DNA of 64,000 bases. Source: Nocardia anaemiae NBRC 100462 (GTDB lineage: Bacteria; Actinomycetota; Actinomycetes; Mycobacteriales; Mycobacteriaceae). This document shows positions 8,062 to 18,639 of this stretch, in pieces; positions within the stretch are counted from its first letter, which is position 1; each line of letters starts with the position of its first letter. The stretch covers positions 124,001-188,000 of the forward strand of contig NZ_BDAZ01000003.1 of NCBI RefSeq assembly GCF_001612725.1, given 5' to 3'. Below the pieces are notes generated by a model that saw nothing but the letters and a program-made list of their open reading frames with translations, had not been told where the DNA came from and did no database searches. A program made the position numbers and the translations under genes.

Positions 8062-11000
8062 CGCACGCCGTCGGGTCTTGCGGTGGCGACTCGGTCGGCC
8101 AAGGCGGCACCGAGTGCGGTGATGGTCGGGTGTTGGAACAGTTCGGCGGTCGAGATGCGGATATTGAGGCGGGTCTCGAGGTGGCGGCGCATTTCTATAC
8201 CGAGCAGTGAGCTCAGGCCCAATTCGTTGAAATCGGCTTCTGGATCGAGGTGGTCGGAGGTCAGGTCGAGGGTTGCGGCGAGCGCGGTGCGGATCGTCGT
8301 GGTGAGTGGTTCGGTCGGATGGTGCGGGGATTCCCGATTCAGCGGTGCTTCCGGTGTCGATGGTTGGTCGGTGAGCAGGTTTCGCAGGCGGGTGGCGACC
8401 GGGTCGGAGCCGGTGGTCGGGGAGTAGTCCAAGGCGAGTAGGTAGGGTTCGGTGTAATACATGGTCTGGGCGAGTAATTCAGTGCCGCGCGCGAAGTCGA
8501 ATGCGGAGATTCCGGCGCGTCGCAGATGTGCCGCGCCGCCCACGCTCTCGGCGAGACCCGAATCCCACACGCCCCAGCCGATACTCAGTACGCGCCGACC
8601 GGGGTGGGCCCGGGCGAGTGCGTCCATTGCGGCATTCGCGCTGGCGTAGGCCGCCTGTCCCGGGGCGCCGAGCGCGCCCGTGGCGGAGGAGAACAGCAGT
8701 ACGAAGTCGGTTGGATCGGTGGCGGTGAGTTCGATGAGATTGCCCGCGGCAATGGGTTTCGGTGCGAACATGCGGGCGAGTTGGCGGGTGGTGACGGCGT
8801 CGAAGGCGGCGTCCTCGAGTGCGCCGGCGGCGTGCACGACACCGCGAATGGTGGAACCGCATTCGCGAACGTCATTGAGCGCGTTGGCGAGATCGCTGCG
8901 GTCGGCGGCGTCGCAGCGCACTACGACGATCCGGTCCTCCAGTCCGTCCAGGAGTGCGGGCACCGGTCTGGGGGCACGGGTGAGCACCACGACATCGTGC
9001 GCTCCGGCATCGAGCAGCCAGCGCACCGCGACCGAGCCCAGCGCGCCCAGACCGCCGGTGACGACGTAGGTGCCGTTGGGGTCGATCGGTGTCGGGGTGG
9101 CTGATCGGGGTCGCGAGTGCACGAAGCGACGGGTGCTGATGGCATCAGCGGAGATACGCAGCTCATCGGGAAGTGTGGTGGCGATGAGGTCGCGCAGTCG
9201 GGACACCGCGGTCGGTGACGTATCGGTCCACACGAGTCGCACTGCACGGCCGGATTCGAGCTGCATCGATCGCACCAGACCGGCGACCGCCATCGGCATG
9301 ATCGAATTGTCCTGTCGGATCCTGGCGAGCGGTTGGCGGTCGGTCGCGCTGGCGGTTGGGAGAACGATCGTCAAAGATGCTGTGGCGTTATCGGATTGGA
9401 CGCGTTGCAGCAGATCGAGCACTCGCCCGATGGTGGCGATGACACTGTTCGCGGACTCGTGGTGGGTCGCGCCGGATTCGGCGGGCCAGATCACCACGAC
9501 TGCGGTGTCCGCGGTGCCGGTGCGTCCGGCGAGTACGGCGGAGACAATCGGGCCGGCGGCATCCGGTTCTCGGGCGACGCGTTCGGCGGGCAGGGTGCGG
9601 TCGAGTTCCCTGGCGAGCCGGACGGCGAGTTGGGATTCGCCGATGACCAAGGCGCGCTGCGGTTTCGTGGCGCTGTTCGCATTGGGCTGGAAGGGTATCC
9701 ACGTTTCATGGCGGAAAGGACCGACCTGCGTTGTGGACTCCACCGTTGCGAAACGTATGCGGACGCCTGACAGCGCGAGTACCGGGACGCCGTGCTGATC
9801 GGTGCCGATGATGTCGCCGGTCAGTCCGGTCGTGGACCGATCACGCACCAGCGCATGGACTTCCAGCAGCACCAGATCCGGTTCGGCGGACAGCCAAGCG
9901 GATTCGATGCCGATCGGCAGTGCGATGGCATCGGCGGGCAGGTGATCCCAGCTGGCGGCGGCAAGCAACTGCAGACAGCTATCGAGGGTCGCCGAGCGCT
10001 GTAGTGGGGCGGAATCGAACGATCCCACCGCACAATCAAGCCCGGCCTCGATATCGCGCAGCGCGCGGAAGGCGGGACCGTAGTCGAGATGCCGCGCGCG
10101 CAACGAGTCGTAGAAAACACCTGGCGTGAGCACCCGCATCCGCCGACGCGCGGCCCGATTTGCATCGACCACCCGCATCCATGCGACGATATCCCCGGGT
10201 GTGGGGTCACCGGCCAACCGTGCCGAAGCCAGCGTCCCGGCGCCTGTGACCTCCGCCTGCAACCTTCCAGCAGCACCGATCCGATAGGTGACAGCGGACA
10301 GCGCGGCAAGCCCGGTCCGCTCATGCACCACGAAATCGGTGATCGCCCGCCCGGTCCCAGCCAGTCCGAGCAGCCTGAGCAGCCAGAAGACGGCGGGGAC
10401 CGTCGGAACGCCCTGCACCACGTGATCGTGGAGATCGTCGGCGGGGAACTCGGATTCAGCGATGCGAACGCCGGACCCGCTCGAATCGACGGGATTTCGT
10501 CCGCGTACGTCCACTCCGATGGCCGTGCCGAAGTCGGATACCGAGGAATCTTCGACAGGGTGGCCGTTGACAGCGGGATCGGCGGCACTGCGATCTGTGG
10601 TACCGGGGTGAGTGACGCTGCTGTGGATTGTGCTGGGCTCACTCGTGGTGTCGCGGATGGTGTTGGGTTCGGTAGCGGCGTCGCGAGTCGCATCAGACTT
10701 GGTGGCGGTGGCGCGGTCGGTGCGTGGCTGTGGGGGAGCGATGTGCGAGGTGTGTGGTTCGGTGGCAGCGATGTGGATGGTGGCGGCTTCGGTGTCGATG
10801 CGTCGCTTGGTGTTATCGGACTCGGTGACAGTGCTGGATTCGATGGCAGTGACTTGGACGCCGGGGTCGCGGGTGGTGATCAGGGGGAACCGGCGGTGGA
10901 TCCATCGGCGGGGTGGGGGTGGGGTGGTGAAGGGGCCGTTGGCAGCCCAATTCAGGGGGCGGCCTTCGAGGTAGAGGTTGCCGAGGCAGGTCAGGAAGGA

Positions 11001-14000
11001 TTTGGGCTCGTCGTTGCGGGTGGTCACCGGGTGGGTGGCGGCGGCGAATTCGGGGAAGTCGCGGATCGCGGGGGTCAGTACCGGATGGGGTGTGAGTTCC
11101 AGTACCGTTGCGAATCCGTCGTCGGCGGCTTGTTGCAGTGCGGCGGCCAATTCGACGGTGTTCGAGGCATTTTCGGCCCAGTAGTCGGCATCCATTGCGG
11201 CCGTGGTGATCGTTTCGCGTCGACGTGCGGTGGAGTAGACCGGGACGCGCGGCACCCGCGGGGTGAGTCCGTCGAGCGTGCCGACGAATTCGGGCAGCAG
11301 CGCGCGCACCTGGGGGCTGTGTGCGGCGAAGTCGACGGCGATGCGTTGCGCGAATATCTGCCTGCGCTTGGCCCGGCGGACCAGCGCGTCGACGTAACGC
11401 GGCGCACCCGAGATCACCACCGAACGCGGTCCATTGATCGCCGCGATCGCTACCGTCGCGTGCAGTGGCTCGACCAGCCGCCCTGCCTCATCCGCCGTCG
11501 CCTCCAGCACGGCCATCGCGCCGTGCCCGTCGAGCCGTGCCAGAATCCGGCTGCGCTGCACCACGACTCGGGCCGCGTCCGAAAGCGATAACGCACCGCT
11601 TACCGCGGCCCCGGCCACCTCGCCGAGGCTGTGCCCCACCACCGCATCCGGTTCGATGCCCCACGCGGCGAGCAGTTCGGCGAGTGCAACTTGGAATGCG
11701 AAGATCGCTGGCTGCACGAGTTCGGTCCCGCTGCTCGCCGCACCGCTGAGCGCGAACCCGTTGCGCGGCGTCCACACCCGCCCGCCACCCGCCGCCGCAA
11801 TCGCATCCGCGGCAGCGGTCACTGCCTTCGCGAATACCGGATAACGAGCCGCCAGACCCCGCCCCATCTTGGGATACTGCCCACCCTGCCCAGAGAACAG
11901 GAACAGCACGCCACCGCGCCGCCGCACCGAATCAGCGCCGATCACCCCATCAGCCAACGCCCGCAACTGATCCACCGCATCATCAAGATCCCGCGCAACC
12001 ACTGCCGCCCGGGCATTCTCGGGCATCAACCGCGCCGCGGCAGCCGCGAAGTGCCGAAGAATTTCGCGACTCCCTGCGCTCGAGTAATTCGTCGCAATCG
12101 CATCGATTGCAGCGCTCATGCCCTCGCGCGAGCCGCCGCCAGCGCGCTGGTAAGAATCGCCGTTTGCGCTTTCGGGCGTAATGCCGCCAGCGCCTTCGCG
12201 TGAACCGCCGCTAGCACCCACGCCGGAAGTGCCGCTCGTGCGCTGGTAGGAATCGCCGCTCGCGCTTTCGCGTGACTTGCTCGTTCGTACGTGTGGAGTT
12301 CGGCTGGTGTCCTGCTGCCGCGCATTAGTGTTGTAGCCTCGACTGGCGCTTGCGCAGGTGGACGATGTTTCACTGTCGTTGTCGCGGGATGGATAGCCGG
12401 AGCTGCTACCCGACGCGGCGCTGATGTCATCGCATGAGGCGCTGCTTGTGCCGTCGTGTGCGGTGTTGGTGAGGCCATCGCGCGTGGCGTCGGTGCTGTC
12501 GGGTGAGCCGCCGCTGGCGCTTTCGGGTGAGTCGCTCGTTCGTTCGTGCCAATTTCGGCTGGTGTCCTGGTGCCGAGCGTTACCGGTGTCGTCTCGCGAC
12601 GCGCTGCTTGCGCTGTTGGGCGAAGGGGCGCTGATGTTGTCGTGCGAATCGCAGCTGGTGCCGTTGCCCGAACCGGCGCTCATGCTGTCGCGCGACGGGC
12701 TGCTGCCGCGCGTGGCGCCGGTGGTGTCATCGCTGCTGGCCCTCCCGCGTGCGGCGTCGCTGGCGCAATAGGACGACATGCCAACCCCCTCGAGCAGTTC
12801 GGCCCATCGCAGCGCGTTCGACCGCAGCTGGGCAATGTCGCGACCGGTTACCGGAAGCAGGACGGGCGGTTCGTAACTCCGATGATGCGTAGCCTCGAGT
12901 CCGCGCAGCACCACATGCGCATTCGTCCCGCCGAATCCGAATGAGCTGACTCCGGCGTGCCGCGCGGCCACCGGTGTTTCGGTCCAGTCGACTGGTTCGG
13001 TCGGGACTCGCAGTCCGCGCTCGGCGAGCTTCAGCAGCGGGTTCTCGATATGAAAATTGATGGTCGGCGGGATCACGCCGTGTCGAATGGACAGTGCCGC
13101 CTTGACCATTCCGGTGATTCCGGCGGCCGCCTCCAGATGTCCGATATTGGATTTGAGCGAGCCGATCCAGGTCGGTGCGGCATCGCTTCCGACTACCGCG
13201 GCGAGCGCGCCAACCTCCACGGCATCACCCAATGGCGTTCCGGTGCCGTGGCATTCGACGTACCCGGCGGCACGAGGATCGAGATCCGCCCAGGCGGTAC
13301 GAATCACCTCCTGCTGGGCCCGGCCGTTCGGCGCGTACAGGCCATTGGATCGCCCGTCCGAACCGACTGCCGTGCCGAGGATTTCCGCGTACACCCGATG
13401 CCCGTCCCGCAGCGCATCGGCGGTGCGACGCAGCACAACCACGGTGCACCCGTCACCGCGGGTATATCCGTCGGCGGTGGCATCGAACGGTTTGCATCGT
13501 CCATCGGGCGCGAGGAAACCGGCCTCGGCCAGGTAGTCCGAGGTATGCGGCAGCAGTGCGAGATTCACCCCGCCGACGATCGCGAACGGCACCGCGTCAT
13601 CGGCCAGCAGGCGCACCGCGAGATCCACCGCGGCCAGCGAGGACGAGCAGGCGCTGTCCACCACCAGACTCGGTCCGTGCAGGTCGAGGACATAGGAGAG
13701 GCGGTTGGCGATGATGCTGAGCGCCGATCCGGTGACCGCGGTCGGCGCATCGTGCCCGGCGCGGCCGAGCACCGCGATGCCGTGATCGTAGGCGCACGCA
13801 CCGAATACCACCGCGGCCCCGGAACCCCTGGTGCGATAGCCGATTCCGGCATCGTCGAGCGCCTCGACCGCCACCTCGAGCGCCAACCGCTGCTGCGGAT
13901 CCATCAGCGCGGCCTCGCGACCCGAAATGGCGAACCAGTCGTTGTCGAAAGCGTCGATATCGGCGAGATATCCGGCGTGGCGCGTGCCTGCTCGACCGGG

Positions 14001-14162
14001 CGGCGGTGCGCCGGTGGCATCCCGGCCATCGCACAGCATCCGCCAGAACTCGGACACATTCGGCGCGCCAGGCACCCGGCAGCCGATGCCAACGATCGAT
14101 ACCGGCGGATACGGCCGGACACAGGCGGGCTGACCCTTCCGATTCGGGGGCAAGCTGTTCAT
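8058..14162 (-). CDS. Modular type I polyketide synthase, KS-AT-DH-KR-ACP
   Basis: 2034-residue multidomain synthase. KS (about 20-425): Cys172 in DSACSSSL, His305 in CHGTGT, His342 in NIGHLEA. AT (about 750-1060): Ser845 in GHSLGE, His948 in AAHS, a form not diagnostic for malonyl or methylmalonyl. DH (about 1235-1480): HxxxGxxxxP at His1247 and DxxxQ at Asp1394. KR (about 1695-1870): TGGLGALG (1702-1709) and Tyr1839. ACP (about 1955-2025): Ser1985 in LGLSSL. There is no enoylreductase and no thioesterase. If all domains work, it makes one extension to an alpha,beta-unsaturated acyl-ACP. Two long low-complexity linkers separate KS from AT and AT from DH. The start overlaps the upstream ACP stop by 4 bases and its stop overlaps the FAAL start. 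The product is unknown. Confidence 0.92.
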   Translation of the reverse strand: MNSLPPNRKGQPACVRPYPPVSIVGIGCRVPGAPNVSEFWRMLCDGRDATGAPPPGRAGTRHAGYLADIDAFDNDWFAISGREAALMDPQQRLALEVAVEALDDAGIGYRTRGSGAAVVFGACAYDHGIAVLGRAGHDAPTAVTGSALSIIANRLSYVLDLHGPSLVVDSACSSSLAAVDLAVRLLADDAVPFAIVGGVNLALLPHTSDYLAEAGFLAPDGRCKPFDATADGYTRGDGCTVVVLRRTADALRDGHRVYAEILGTAVGSDGRSNGLYAPNGRAQQEVIRTAWADLDPRAAGYVECHGTGTPLGDAVEVGALAAVVGSDAAPTWIGSLKSNIGHLEAAAGITGMVKAALSIRHGVIPPTINFHIENPLLKLAERGLRVPTEPVDWTETPVAARHAGVSSFGFGGTNAHVVLRGLEATHHRSYEPPVLLPVTGRDIAQLRSNALRWAELLEGVGMSSYCASDAARGRASSDDTTGATRGSSPSRDSMSAGSGNGTSCDSHDNISAPSPNSASSASRDDTGNARHQDTSRNWHERTSDSPESASGGSPDSTDATRDGLTNTAHDGTSSASCDDISAASGSSSGYPSRDNDSETSSTCASASRGYNTNARQQDTSRTPHVRTSKSRESASGDSYQRTSGTSGVGASGGSREGAGGITPESANGDSYQRAGGGSREGMSAAIDAIATNYSSAGSREILRHFAAAAARLMPENARAAVVARDLDDAVDQLRALADGVIGADSVRRRGGVLFLFSGQGGQYPKMGRGLAARYPVFAKAVTAAADAIAAAGGGRVWTPRNGFALSGAASSGTELVQPAIFAFQVALAELLAAWGIEPDAVVGHSLGEVAGAAVSGALSLSDAARVVVQRSRILARLDGHGAMAVLEATADEAGRLVEPLHATVAIAAINGPRSVVISGAPRYVDALVRRAKRRQIFAQRIAVDFAAHSPQVRALLPEFVGTLDGLTPRVPRVPVYSTARRRETITTAAMDADYWAENASNTVELAAALQQAADDGFATVLELTPHPVLTPAIRDFPEFAAATHPVTTRNDEPKSFLTCLGNLYLEGRPLNWAANGPFTTPPPPRRWIHRRFPLITTRDPGVQVTAIESSTVTESDNTKRRIDTEAATIHIAATEPHTSHIAPPQPRTDRATATKSDATRDAATEPNTIRDTTSEPSTIHSSVTHPGTTDRSAADPAVNGHPVEDSSVSDFGTAIGVDVRGRNPVDSSGSGVRIAESEFPADDLHDHVVQGVPTVPAVFWLLRLLGLAGTGRAITDFVVHERTGLAALSAVTYRIGAAGRLQAEVTGAGTLASARLAGDPTPGDIVAWMRVVDANRAARRRMRVLTPGVFYDSLRARHLDYGPAFRALRDIEAGLDCAVGSFDSAPLQRSATLDSCLQLLAAASWDHLPADAIALPIGIESAWLSAEPDLVLLEVHALVRDRSTTGLTGDIIGTDQHGVPVLALSGVRIRFATVESTTQVGPFRHETWIPFQPNANSATKPQRALVIGESQLAVRLARELDRTLPAERVAREPDAAGPIVSAVLAGRTGTADTAVVVIWPAESGATHHESANSVIATIGRVLDLLQRVQSDNATASLTIVLPTASATDRQPLARIRQDNSIMPMAVAGLVRSMQLESGRAVRLVWTDTSPTAVSRLRDLIATTLPDELRISADAISTRRFVHSRPRSATPTPIDPNGTYVVTGGLGALGSVAVRWLLDAGAHDVVVLTRAPRPVPALLDGLEDRIVVVRCDAADRSDLANALNDVRECGSTIRGVVHAAGALEDAAFDAVTTRQLARMFAPKPIAAGNLIELTATDPTDFVLLFSSATGALGAPGQAAYASANAAMDALARAHPGRRVLSIGWGVWDSGLAESVGGAAHLRRAGISAFDFARGTELLAQTMYYTEPYLLALDYSPTTGSDPVATRLRNLLTDQPSTPEAPLNRESPHHPTEPLTTTIRTALAATLDLTSDHLDPEADFNELGLSSLLGIEMRRHLETRLNIRISTAELFQHPTITALGAALADRVATARPDGVR
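12108..12770 (-). repeat. Ser/Thr/Asp-rich, internally duplicated KS-AT linker inside the PKS
   Basis: Residues about 465-685 of the synthase are a 220-residue segment dominated by Ser, Thr, Gly, Asp and Arg. It contains degenerate repeats: NARHQDTSRNWHERTSDS (528-545) recurs as NARQQDTSRTPHVRTSKS (613-630), offset 85 residues. ESASGGS, ESASGDSYQR and ESANGDSYQR are further copies of one unit. KS-AT linkers are normally about 100 residues and folded. The segment stays in frame, so it looks like expanded disordered linker and not decay. Confidence 0.75.
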
Positions 14163-14470
14163 CGCATCGCGAGATACTCGACAAGCTGCTCGATGTCCGG
14201 ATGGTCGTAGAGGGCGGTGAGCGAAACCTCGACTCCCACGGCATCTTCCAGATGCGCTGTCAGCCGTGCCAATTGCAGCGAGCTGAGGCCGAGATCGCTG
14301 AACGGCGCATTGGTCGAGACCATTGCGGCATCGATATTCAGCAGGTCGGCGATGGCGGCGGTGGCAGCGCCGAGTAGCGCGGCACGTAGACCGGTGTTCG
14401 AAACACCGTTGGCGACTGTTCGCAGGTCGCTCGAGACAACACCCTGCCCGTCCGGAAGATCAGGCCCCAT
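14159..14470 (-). CDS. Free-standing acyl carrier protein
   Basis: 103-residue carrier protein; the phosphopantetheine attachment site is Ser64 in DLGLSSLQLARL, followed by a typical helix III ending LYDHPDIEQLVEYL. It is the first gene of the leftward ACP-PKS-FAAL operon and overlaps the PKS start by 4 bases. A discrete ACP next to an acyl-AMP ligase is the usual way to load a fatty acyl starter onto a PKS, so I infer that it accepts acyl groups from the FAAL. The N-terminal 25 residues are extra and of unclear role. ATG 14470 is preceded by GGAGGA. Confidence 0.88.
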   Translation of the reverse strand: MGPDLPDGQGVVSSDLRTVANGVSNTGLRAALLGAATAAIADLLNIDAAMVSTNAPFSDLGLSSLQLARLTAHLEDAVGVEVSLTALYDHPDIEQLVEYLAMR

Positions 14471-14570
14471 CCGTCCTCCTCCCGTCGCCGGAGGGCTGCT
14501 GCCCCCACGCCGGTACCCCTGCCGATTATGCCGTAGATATCGGCGCGATCAAGGTGTCCCTCAGGCGGGT

Positions 14571-14590
14571 GAATTGTCCAGAATTGTCCT
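14571..14590. promoter_or_regulatory. Tandem 10-base direct repeat between divergent genes
   Basis: GAATTGTCCA followed immediately by GAATTGTCCT: two copies spaced exactly one helical turn, between the ACP (leftward) and the metallo-beta-lactamase-fold gene (rightward). Possible binding site for a dimer of a direct-repeat-reading regulator; the regulator is unknown. Confidence 0.4.
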
Positions 14591-14638
14591 GTCTACCCGG
14601 CTCTTTCATCGTTTACCGTGATCGCCTACGGTGACACC

Positions 14639-15598
14639 GTGCCCGAATCAGGAACCGAGCGGACGCCCACCCTGCCGACCGTGCTGCGCTGCTGCACCGC
14701 GCTGGCGGCCACGCCTGGTCGACTGCTGCGGCCGCGTCGCCCTGATACCGAATTGCTGGCCGGTCTGGAGCCGGTCCCGCTGCCGCAGACCAAGGCGACC
14801 GTCGGGCTCACCGTTCTGATGCAGGCCCGCATGGCCGCGCCCACCACGATCGTCGCGGAGGGCGTGCGCAGCCTGCGCGAGCTGCCGATGACCATGTCGG
14901 CCTATCTGATCGAGCATCCGACGGCACGATTCCTGGTCGATCCGGCGCTGTGCGCGGGTGTGCACGATCGGGTGCTGCCCGAGCTGCCGTTCCCGGTTCC
15001 TCTCCTGGTCGCACCCGATAAGCCGGTGCTCGGCCTCTCGGACGCGCTGGCCGCCCGGGATATCGCCGTCGACGCGATCGACTTCGTCCTGCCGACCCAC
15101 CTGCACTGGGACCACATCTCCGGCCTGTTGGAGCTGCCCGATTCGGTGAGCATCCGACTACCCGGCGTCGAACGCGCTTGGGCACTCGACGGTGCGCACG
15201 CCCCCATCGGCGTTGCCCGAGGCCCACTGCACGGACGCACCTTCGACACCTTCGAACTCGACGGCCCGCCGGTGCTCACCTTCCCGCGCAGTCTGGACCT
15301 GTTCGGCGACGGCTCGGTGCTGCTGGTCGATCTCGCCGGACATACCCCGGGCAGCATCGGTGTCCTGCTCGCGGTCGACGACGGCACCCGGGTGTTGCTC
15401 GCGGGCGACGCGGTGTGGAACAAACTCCAGGTCGAGCTGATCCGCGAGAAGGCCCCCATGCCCGGCCAACTCTTCGATGCCGACCGTGACGCCACCTTCG
15501 CCACCATCCACCGCCTACACGCCCTACCCGACGGCATCGAAATCGTCGCCGCCCACGACTACGCCGCGGTCGAGGCACTGGCAGCACGGAAGCGATAG
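14639..15598 (+). CDS. Metallo-beta-lactamase-fold hydrolase
   Basis: Zinc hydrolase of about 319 residues. The metal-binding motif is THLHWDH (153-159 from GTG 14639), followed by GHTPGS and LLAGDAVW, the usual later ligands, and a final VAAHDY. It belongs to the broad family of lactonases, thioesterases and glyoxalase-like enzymes. GTG 14639 is preferred because TACGGT lies 6 bases upstream as a -10 element, implying a leaderless message; an in-frame GTG at 14618 is the alternative. Divergent from the ACP-PKS-FAAL operon, which lacks a thioesterase. A role in releasing or trimming its product is a tempting but untested inference. Confidence 0.8.
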   Translation: MPESGTERTPTLPTVLRCCTALAATPGRLLRPRRPDTELLAGLEPVPLPQTKATVGLTVLMQARMAAPTTIVAEGVRSLRELPMTMSAYLIEHPTARFLVDPALCAGVHDRVLPELPFPVPLLVAPDKPVLGLSDALAARDIAVDAIDFVLPTHLHWDHISGLLELPDSVSIRLPGVERAWALDGAHAPIGVARGPLHGRTFDTFELDGPPVLTFPRSLDLFGDGSVLLVDLAGHTPGSIGVLLAVDDGTRVLLAGDAVWNKLQVELIREKAPMPGQLFDADRDATFATIHRLHALPDGIEIVAAHDYAAVEALAARKR

Positions 15599-15714
15599 CC
15601 CGCCTCAGGGACGGAATTCAGTCGATACCCTCGTCGAGCTGCTGCCAAGTAGCGTGCACCTCGAATGCCTGACATCGGTCGCGGTCACCCCTCGATGGAC
15701 TGCGACGGGTTCGG

Positions 15715-15745
15715 GCGAGCCCTGGGTGTTCGGCCCAGGGCTCGC
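15715..15745 (-). terminator. Strong hairpin terminator after a nitronate monooxygenase gene
   Basis: GCGAGCCCTGGG (15715-15726) pairs perfectly with CCCAGGGCTCGC (15734-15745) around a 7-base loop, 9 bases after the stop codon of the leftward gene. It may also stop rightward read-through from the hydrolase gene. Confidence 0.8.
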
Positions 15746-15754
15746 GACGAGTCG

Positions 15755-17065
<1,311 letters not shown>

Positions 17066-18637
17066 ATGACCACCGGTGCACAGGCGCTCGACGAGCCGAT
17101 CAGGTCGCGGCGCAACCACTGGAACAACCAGATCGCATCGCACGCTCAGATGCGCCCGGACGCGGTCGCCGTGCGGTTCCGTGGCGTGGACACCACCTGG
17201 CGGCAGTTGCACGAGCGTTCGCTGAAGTTCGCCGACGCGCTTTCCCGCCGCGGCATCGGCTTCGGTGACCGGGTGCTGATCCTGGCGCTGAACTATCCCG
17301 AATACCTCGAGGCCGTCTTCGGCATCAACGCACTCGGCGCCATCGCGGTCCCGGTGAACTTCCGGCTCACCCCGCCCGAGGTCGCCTATATCGTCAGCGA
17401 TTCCGGCGCCAAGGCGATCGTCACCGACACCATGCTGCAGCCGTTGGCCACCGCCGTGCATGGCCAGGCGCCCGAACTCGCGACCTGCATCGTGATCGGC
17501 GGCCGCAGCGCCGACGGCGTGCTCGGCTACGACGATGTGCTGGCCGAGGGCGGCCGACCGCATACGCCACTCGATATTCCCGAGGACACCCCCGCGCTGA
17601 TCATGTACACCTCGGGCACCACCGGCAGCCCGAAGGGCGCGGTGCTGTCCCACGCGAATATGAATGCCCAAGCGCTGACCTGCATCAGGGCCACCGATAT
17701 CAGTCCCGAGTCGGTCGGCTTCTGCACCTCGCCGCTGTTCCATATCGCCGGACTCGGCAGCCTCGCACCGTATTTCCTGCTCGGCGCGAAGACCGTGCTG
17801 CATCCGCTCGGTGCGTTCGATCCCACCGAATTCCTCGACGCCGTCGAACGCGAGCAGGCCACCACCGCCTTCTGCGTGCCCGCGCAGTGGCAGATGATCT
17901 GCGAGGAGCCGACGGTCAAGCAGCGCAAGCTCGCGCTGAAGGTGCTCAGCTGGGGTGCGGCCCCGGCCTCCGATACCGTGCTGCGGGCCATGGCCGACTG
18001 CTTCCCGGACGCGGTTAATGTCGCGGTCTTCGGTCAGACCGAGATGTCGCCCATCACCTGTGTGCTGGAGGGCAAGGACGCGATCCGCAAGCTCGGTTCG
18101 GTCGGTAAGCCCATTCCGACCATTCAGGCCCGCGTCGTCGACGACGAGATGAACGATGTAGCGCCCGGTGAGATCGGCGAAATCGTCTATCGCGGACCGA
18201 CTCTCATGCAGGGCTACTGGAATAAGCCGGAGGCCACCGCCGACGCATTCGCCGGTGGCTGGTTCCACTCCGGTGACCTGGTCCGCGCGGATGAGGAGGG
18301 CTTCCTCTGGGTGGTCGACCGCAAGAAGGACATGATCATCTCCGGCGGCGAGAACATCTATTGCGCCGAGGTGGAGAACGTGCTCTTCGCACATCCGAAG
18401 ATCCGCGAGGCCGCCGTGGTCGGGCGGGCGCACGAGAAGTGGGGTGAGGTGCCGGTTGCCGTTGTCGCCCTTGTCGATCCGGATGCCGAGCTCACCCTCG
18501 ACGAACTGGCGCCGTTCCTCAACGAGAACCTGGCCCGCTACAAGCATCCGAAGGATCTGGTGATCGTGGCCGAGCTGCCCCGCAATGCCAGCGGCAAGGT
18601 CGTGAAAGTGCAGCTGCGCAAGGACTATTCGTCCTGA
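17066..18637 (+). CDS. Acyl-CoA synthetase (FadD family)
   Basis: 523-residue AMP-forming ligase that activates a fatty or other carboxylic acid to its CoA thioester. Core motif YTSGTTGSPKG (181-191), then GQTEMSPI, YWNKPEAT, FHSGDL, the hinge KKDMIISGGENIY and the C-terminal catalytic lysine context NASGKVVK. The full TTGxPKG loop and absence of FAAL signatures separate it from the ligase at 6.4-8.1 kb. Overall it resembles mycobacterial FadD5-type enzymes, but no mce genes are adjacent here, so I give no symbol. ATG 17066 follows GAGGAG. An isochorismatase-like gene starts two bases after its stop, indicating an operon. Confidence 0.87.
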   Translation: MTTGAQALDEPIRSRRNHWNNQIASHAQMRPDAVAVRFRGVDTTWRQLHERSLKFADALSRRGIGFGDRVLILALNYPEYLEAVFGINALGAIAVPVNFRLTPPEVAYIVSDSGAKAIVTDTMLQPLATAVHGQAPELATCIVIGGRSADGVLGYDDVLAEGGRPHTPLDIPEDTPALIMYTSGTTGSPKGAVLSHANMNAQALTCIRATDISPESVGFCTSPLFHIAGLGSLAPYFLLGAKTVLHPLGAFDPTEFLDAVEREQATTAFCVPAQWQMICEEPTVKQRKLALKVLSWGAAPASDTVLRAMADCFPDAVNVAVFGQTEMSPITCVLEGKDAIRKLGSVGKPIPTIQARVVDDEMNDVAPGEIGEIVYRGPTLMQGYWNKPEATADAFAGGWFHSGDLVRADEEGFLWVVDRKKDMIISGGENIYCAEVENVLFAHPKIREAAVVGRAHEKWGEVPVAVVALVDPDAELTLDELAPFLNENLARYKHPKDLVIVAELPRNASGKVVKVQLRKDYSS

Positions 18638-18639
18638 GC

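Noticed and set aside
10089..11591. 500-residue plus-strand frame across the PKS AT-DH region
   Set aside because: It lies opposite the AT and DH domains; Gly/Arg-rich shadow without recognisable fold.
12108..12770. Considered as a DNA repeat array or CRISPR-like element inside the PKS gene
   Set aside because: The repeats are degenerate, stay in the reading frame and vary in spacing, so they are protein-level linker repeats.
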